Source: an uncultured Clostridia bacterium
Lineage (GTDB): Bacteria; Bacillota; Clostridia; Christensenellales; UBA1242
Assembly: GCA_934757845.1 (NCBI GenBank)
Contig: CAKVLQ010000005.1
Location: 28,607 to 92,606 of the forward strand
Direction: 5' to 3'
Length of the DNA stretch: 64,000 nt
Shown one piece after another: positions 60,399 to 64,000 of the stretch. The translations under genes were made by a program, and so were the position numbers. The stretch's first letter is position 1. Each line of letters begins with the position of its first letter. The notes beneath the pieces are model-generated. The model was given only the letters and a program-made list of their open reading frames with translations. It was not told where the DNA came from and did no database searches.

Positions 60399-62528
60399 AT
60401 GAAAGATAATTCGATATTGAACAAGGCGCGATATTCGGAAAATACTGATGAATGGTATACTGATTATAAAACAGTTGAAGAAGAATTATCTCATTATGTA
60501 AATCAATTTTGTGATAAAATAGTTTTATGTAATTGTGATGACCCATATAAATCAGCATTTGCTAATTACTTTTTGAAAAACTTTAATGTTTTACAGTTAA
60601 AAAGATTGATATGTACATCATACAAAGGCTCTAGAATTGTTGATGAATTCAATTTGAAAGATAATAACGATTTAATTTTAAATAAGAAGTTTGCCTATGT
60701 AATGATTGTCAACGAAATAGATATTGAAGAAGAAAAGGAAATTAGTGATGATAAAATTTTAAATTTTTTAAGAAATAAAAGGCTAGTTAAAAAATTAAAA
60801 GGTGATGGTGATTTTCGTAGCAATGAATGTATTAGGTATTTAAAAGAAGCGGACATTGTTGTTACTAATCCACCTTTTTCAAAATTTACCGAACTGTTTT
60901 CACTTCTTGTAAAATATAAGAAAAAATATTTGATTATTGGAAATCAAAACGCCATAACATACAAGGAAGTTTTTCCAATAATAAAAAGTGGTGAGGCTTG
61001 GATTGGTTATAGATTTGGAGATATGGCATTTAAAGTTCCTAACGATACTCATCCAAGAGAAACTAGATTTTGGGTTGATGAAAACGGTCAAAAATGGCGA
61101 AGTTTAGGAAATGCAATGTGGTTAACAAATTTGGATACTGAAAGGAAGCAATTAAAGCTGGATCTTACTTCTTATTATAACCCTAAAAAATATCCAAAGT
61201 TTGATAATTATGATGCAATTAATGTATCAAAAGTTATGGATATACCCAAAGATTATGCAGGTATTATGGGGGTGCCACTTACTTATTTAAAATATCATAA
61301 TGAAGAACAATTTGAAATAGTTGGCGAAGCAAATCATGGCACTGATAATGAATTTGATTTATTTAAACCAACAATCAATGGTAAAGAATTATTTAAAAGG
61401 ATATTAATCCGAAACAAGAAATGTATGTTAGATGAAAAACAATTTAAGATTTTAGACTTGTTTTGCGGTGCCGGAGGCATGTCTTACGGAATGCACCAAA
61501 ACCCTCATTTTAAAACAGTCGTAGCGTTAGATATTGAAGAAAAACTAGCAGAATCTTTAAAGAAAAATATGCCAGAGGTAGATGTTATTATTGGAGATAT
61601 CAAGAATCCAGAAGTAAAAGACAAAGTAGTAAAATTGTCTAGAAAAAATGGTGTCAATATGATAATTGGTGGTCCACCTTGTCAGGGTTTTTCTTTAAAA
61701 GGCAAGAAACTAGGATTAAAAGACCCAAGAAACTTCTTGTTTGTAGAATATCTTAATTTAGTTGAGAAATTACAACCTGAAGTTTTTGTAATTGAAAATG
61801 TTAAGTCACTTTTATCAACATGTAATGGTTGGTTTAAAATCGAAATTGTATCTGCTATCGAAAAGTTAGGATATAAGGTAGATGTTGGCGTTCTTAAAGC
61901 AACTGATTTTGGTGTTCCACAAACGAGAGAAAGAACTATATTTATTTGTTGCAAAAACAATAAGATAGAACTTCCATTGCCCACCGTAAGTAAGCCTATT
62001 ACAGTTCGAGAGGCTATAGAAGATTTAGCATATTTAGAAGCTAATGAAGGAGCTTTTGAACAAAGTTATAAAAATACAGCTAAATCTAAATATCAAAAAG
62101 AGATGAGGAAAAATTCGACAAAATTATATAATCACAAAGCCTCAAATCATGCAAAAATTGCAATAGACAAATTAAAGATGATTCCACCCGAAAAAGGTAA
62201 AGAATATCTTCCAAAAGAATTATTGGGTAAACAAAAGTTTCATTCTACTTGGGGTCGATTAAAATGGGATGAACCTTCACCAACAATAGATACTAGATTT
62301 GATGCCGCTTCTAACGGAACCAACAATCACCCATTTTTGAATAGAACTATAACACCAAGAGAAGCCGCAAGATTACAATCTTTTGATGATAATTTTATTT
62401 TTTACGGAACAAAAGTGGCTGTTAGAACACAAATAGGAAACGCGGTTCCTCCATTAATGGCAAAGGCGATTGCTGATCAAATTTATAAAACTTTATCTAA
62501 TAAAAAAAACGAAGGAGATGAAAACTAA
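60399..62528 (+). CDS. Fused DNA methyltransferase: EcoRI-type adenine (m6A) plus cytosine-C5 (m5C)
   Basis: In this 709-aa protein residues 1-340 match the EcoRI-type adenine methyltransferase family: VLCNCDDPYKSAFANYFLKNF (42-61), IVVTNPPFSKF with catalytic NPPF (157-160), LIIGNQNAITYKE and a WLTNLDTERK segment. Residues 345-702 form a complete cytosine-C5 methyltransferase: DLFCGAGG (353-360), GGPPCQGFS with catalytic Cys428, ENV (466-468), QTRER (508-512), a target-recognition region (about 550-640), and QIGNAVPPLMAKAIA near the end. One polypeptide would thus place two different methyl marks, as asymmetric sites can require different marks on the two strands. AAAAGGAG precedes the start. 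The stop overlaps the next ATG by one base. Confidence 0.93.
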   Translation: MKDNSILNKARYSENTDEWYTDYKTVEEELSHYVNQFCDKIVLCNCDDPYKSAFANYFLKNFNVLQLKRLICTSYKGSRIVDEFNLKDNNDLILNKKFAYVMIVNEIDIEEEKEISDDKILNFLRNKRLVKKLKGDGDFRSNECIRYLKEADIVVTNPPFSKFTELFSLLVKYKKKYLIIGNQNAITYKEVFPIIKSGEAWIGYRFGDMAFKVPNDTHPRETRFWVDENGQKWRSLGNAMWLTNLDTERKQLKLDLTSYYNPKKYPKFDNYDAINVSKVMDIPKDYAGIMGVPLTYLKYHNEEQFEIVGEANHGTDNEFDLFKPTINGKELFKRILIRNKKCMLDEKQFKILDLFCGAGGMSYGMHQNPHFKTVVALDIEEKLAESLKKNMPEVDVIIGDIKNPEVKDKVVKLSRKNGVNMIIGGPPCQGFSLKGKKLGLKDPRNFLFVEYLNLVEKLQPEVFVIENVKSLLSTCNGWFKIEIVSAIEKLGYKVDVGVLKATDFGVPQTRERTIFICCKNNKIELPLPTVSKPITVREAIEDLAYLEANEGAFEQSYKNTAKSKYQKEMRKNSTKLYNHKASNHAKIAIDKLKMIPPEKGKEYLPKELLGKQKFHSTWGRLKWDEPSPTIDTRFDAASNGTNNHPFLNRTITPREAARLQSFDDNFIFYGTKVAVRTQIGNAVPPLMAKAIADQIYKTLSNKKNEGDEN

Positions 62529-63400
62529 TGAATACACAAATGGCTTATTTGATAGGCATGATTTTAGGCAATGGAGAAGTCCAAAGAAAATCAGACACTA
62601 CAACAATTACAGTTGAATTACCTCATAAGAATTTAATTGATGATGAGGGACGTGAGGTTTCGGTATATGTAAAAAGCAGTTTGGCTGACATTAGAGGAAT
62701 TGTTGAACCTTTAATTGGTTATTCATTACCTATATCTCAAACAAAGAGGGCTACTCAGTTTTCATTTACAATGCCAAATGCAGATTATACAATGCGAGAA
62801 ATTTTAAGATTTATTGGGAATGGTGTACATCACTCAACGATGACAATGAATGATGAATTATTTGGAATGAAAACAGATGAAAAGAAAGAATTGTTAAGAG
62901 GAATTGCAGATGTAACTGGTTATATTCGAAAAAGCAACATTGCTTTTGGTCAAGATGGTTGTCATAGAGTTTATATTGAAATTCCGGGGAATTGGCAGAT
63001 GGTAATAGACATAGCGAATATGTTAAAAGATTTAGACATACCAGTCCAAACGATTGATTTTGGTCATCCAAATTTCAGGGATTCTAATTTAAAGAAATAT
63101 AATGAAGGTAAACCATACTATTGGAAAAAAGAGCATCAAGTTAAAATTTGGGCTAATGAGTTTTTACCTATTGGATTTAATATTGTTCATAAGCAAAGAG
63201 CTTTAGAAAAATATGCTGATGAACTATTAGATTATCTAGATGAGAAAAAAACACATCAATTTTATTGGCAAAAAACAATTAGAAGAAAAGAAAAACCTAT
63301 ACATCCTATGGAAAATGATGAATCTTTGCCTTTGAGTATTAGAGGTAAACATTATGAATCTTGGACGGATTTGGCAAAGGAATTGGGTTATGGCGAATAA
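62528..63400 (+). CDS. LAGLIDADG-fold protein lacking both catalytic acids
   Basis: The 290-aa protein has two LAGLIDADG-like helices: YLIGMILGNGEV (motif 8-16) and LLRGIADVTGYI (motif 123-131), each followed by strand-rich halves, as in a single-chain LAGLIDADG protein. The acid at motif position 8, which binds the catalytic metal, is Asn15 in the first and Thr130 in the second, so it is probably not a nuclease by itself. The C-terminus (SWTDLAKELGYG, 278-289) resembles a small NUMOD-like DNA-contacting helix. It overlaps the methyltransferase stop (TAATG) with AAGGAG before it, and its own 3' end overlaps the next gene. It probably supplies DNA recognition for the neighbouring PD-(D/E)XK protein. 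Confidence 0.75.
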   Translation: MNTQMAYLIGMILGNGEVQRKSDTTTITVELPHKNLIDDEGREVSVYVKSSLADIRGIVEPLIGYSLPISQTKRATQFSFTMPNADYTMREILRFIGNGVHHSTMTMNDELFGMKTDEKKELLRGIADVTGYIRKSNIAFGQDGCHRVYIEIPGNWQMVIDIANMLKDLDIPVQTIDFGHPNFRDSNLKKYNEGKPYYWKKEHQVKIWANEFLPIGFNIVHKQRALEKYADELLDYLDEKKTHQFYWQKTIRRKEKPIHPMENDESLPLSIRGKHYESWTDLAKELGYGE

Positions 63401-63893
63401 TGTGGCAAAAGAAGTTGAATTGTATGCAGAAATGACAGTTTGGCTAGATACATATCTTAAAGATAAATATAAAAGTAAAAAATGCAAAATAATAGTTGTC
63501 GACTGTCATTCTATGTATTTAGATTCTATTTTGGAAAAATATGGAATAATAAAATACTATCCACAAGTAGTTGGATTAAAAATAGAAATTGATGTTTTAG
63601 GTATGGTTATTTGGGATAACAAAGCAGAAATTTATTTCATAGAAGCGAAGAAAACTCAACTTAATTTGCAAAATTTAGGTCAACTTCAAATATATTGTAA
63701 ACTATGCGACCCTGAGGATGCTTTCTTATTATCTTCTGCTGGTTTAGGTGGTTTGGACAAAGTTTTAAAAATATTAAATAGAGAAGATTTATTAGACTTT
63801 GGTTCTGGTGAAAAAATTAAAAAAATTAAGGTTGGCAGATGGGATTTATCAAAACATTCTCTAGATAATCACTCTGTAATACCAAAAATTTAG
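63390..63893 (+). CDS. PD-(D/E)XK nuclease-like protein, probable restriction cleavage subunit
   Basis: The 168-aa protein shows the nuclease core: an N-terminal helix with Glu8/Glu14, then IEIDVLGMVIW (Asp68), YFIEAKKT (Glu85-x-Lys87) and a following helix NLGQLQIY, where Gln98 is often conserved. No other domain is attached, so it lacks an obvious DNA-recognition module. The start chosen at 63390 overlaps the previous gene by 11 bp. An in-frame ATG at 63354 with AGAGG upstream is possible and would add 12 residues. Last gene of the operon, followed by a terminator. Cleavage of unmethylated DNA is inferred from context. Confidence 0.8.
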   Translation: MANNVAKEVELYAEMTVWLDTYLKDKYKSKKCKIIVVDCHSMYLDSILEKYGIIKYYPQVVGLKIEIDVLGMVIWDNKAEIYFIEAKKTQLNLQNLGQLQIYCKLCDPEDAFLLSSAGLGGLDKVLKILNREDLLDFGSGEKIKKIKVGRWDLSKHSLDNHSVIPKI

Positions 63894-63895
63894 TA

Positions 63896-63930
63896 AAAAC
63901 ACTCAATCTTAATTGATTGGGTGTTTTTTT
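63896..63930 (+). terminator. Terminator of the restriction operon
   Basis: AACACTCAATC / GATTGGGTGTT (one G-T pair) around 6 nt, followed by a T run. Confidence 0.85.
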
Positions 63931-63939
63931 GTATTAGAA

Positions 63940-63962
63940 AACCACCAGATAGTCTGGTGGTT
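63940..63962. other. Perfect 10-bp hairpin downstream of the restriction operon
   Basis: AACCACCAGA / TCTGGTGGTT around TAG, without a T run. It lies between the operon terminator and a possible new start codon. It could be an RNA leader structure, a protein-binding palindrome or a mobile-element end. Confidence 0.5.
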
Positions 63963-63978
63963 GATTAAAGGTTTACCG

Positions 63979-64000
63979 ATGAGTAGAAAAAATCCTCCTT
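63979..64000 (+). CDS. Possible start of a further gene, cut by the window end
   Basis: ATG (MSRKNPP...) follows AAAGG at 7-nt spacing. Only seven codons are visible, so neither identity nor reality can be judged. Confidence 0.25.

Noticed and set aside
62811..63487. Minus-strand frames over the LAGLIDADG and PD-(D/E)XK genes
   Set aside because: They are antisense to tightly overlapping, motif-bearing genes and have no translation signals.
1..64000. Mycoplasma-type code with TGA as tryptophan
   Set aside because: TGA ends several genes cleanly (for example eno), TGG is used for tryptophan throughout, and the RF2 frameshift at TGA is intact.

Overview
The window is about 64 kb of very AT-rich bacterial DNA. 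It uses the standard bacterial code (TGA is a stop, and prfB carries the TGA-containing +1 frameshift site), AAGGAG-type ribosome sites and textbook TTGACA-17-TATAAT promoters. Gene content (rpsF-ssb-rpsR, mnmE-mnmG, ftsH, obg, a DUF1256/YyaC-like protein, a zinc-type S18) and giant GLUG/InlB-repeat surface proteins suggest an uncultured, probably gut-associated, Firmicutes/Clostridia-like lineage with a small AT-rich genome. That placement is inference. No tRNA, rRNA or CRISPR array was seen.

Layout. 1-28 kb is mostly housekeeping: prfB, a lipoprotein, a small-multidrug-export-like protein, a YwaF-like protein, a PAP2 phosphatase, signal peptidase I, yhbY, tmk, eno and a LOG-family hydrolase. 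Then comes a run of unknown cytoplasmic and envelope proteins around a 1010-aa GLUG protein (9.4-16.4 kb), followed by a YyaC-like protein, ftsH, nth-obg, a cation/proton antiporter and mnmG/mnmE on the minus strand. 27.5-50 kb holds a single-pass membrane protein and one 21-kb gene for a 7016-aa secreted protein. Its centre has five copies of a 355-aa unit at an exact 1065-bp period. 50-55.4 kb holds rpsF-ssb-rpsR, a tandem structured repeat, and small genes for nucleotide and DNA-damage handling, a flavodoxin, a VOC-ASCH fusion, an acetyltransferase and a collagen-like protein.

From about 55.5 kb to the end is a defence island with a different look: TTA replaces TTG/CTT as the main leucine codon and gene-free remnant-like DNA lies at its edge. 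It holds a Hachiman pair (hamA-hamB) and then an operon of a GIY-YIG/DUF4357 protein, a fused m6A+m5C DNA methyltransferase, a LAGLIDADG-fold protein lacking both catalytic acids, and a PD-(D/E)XK nuclease. The last four look like an unusual restriction-modification system in which DNA recognition and cleavage may be split between the LAGLIDADG and PD-(D/E)XK proteins. The Hachiman and restriction units start from closely similar 37-bp promoters, which suggests shared control.

Two general signals cut across the window. Several genes have a consensus -10 box ending only 4-8 nt before the start codon with no usable ribosome site, so their mRNAs are probably leaderless. A tandem ~106-bp element after rpsR carries hairpins whose stems change in a compensatory way between copies, as expected of a functional RNA.
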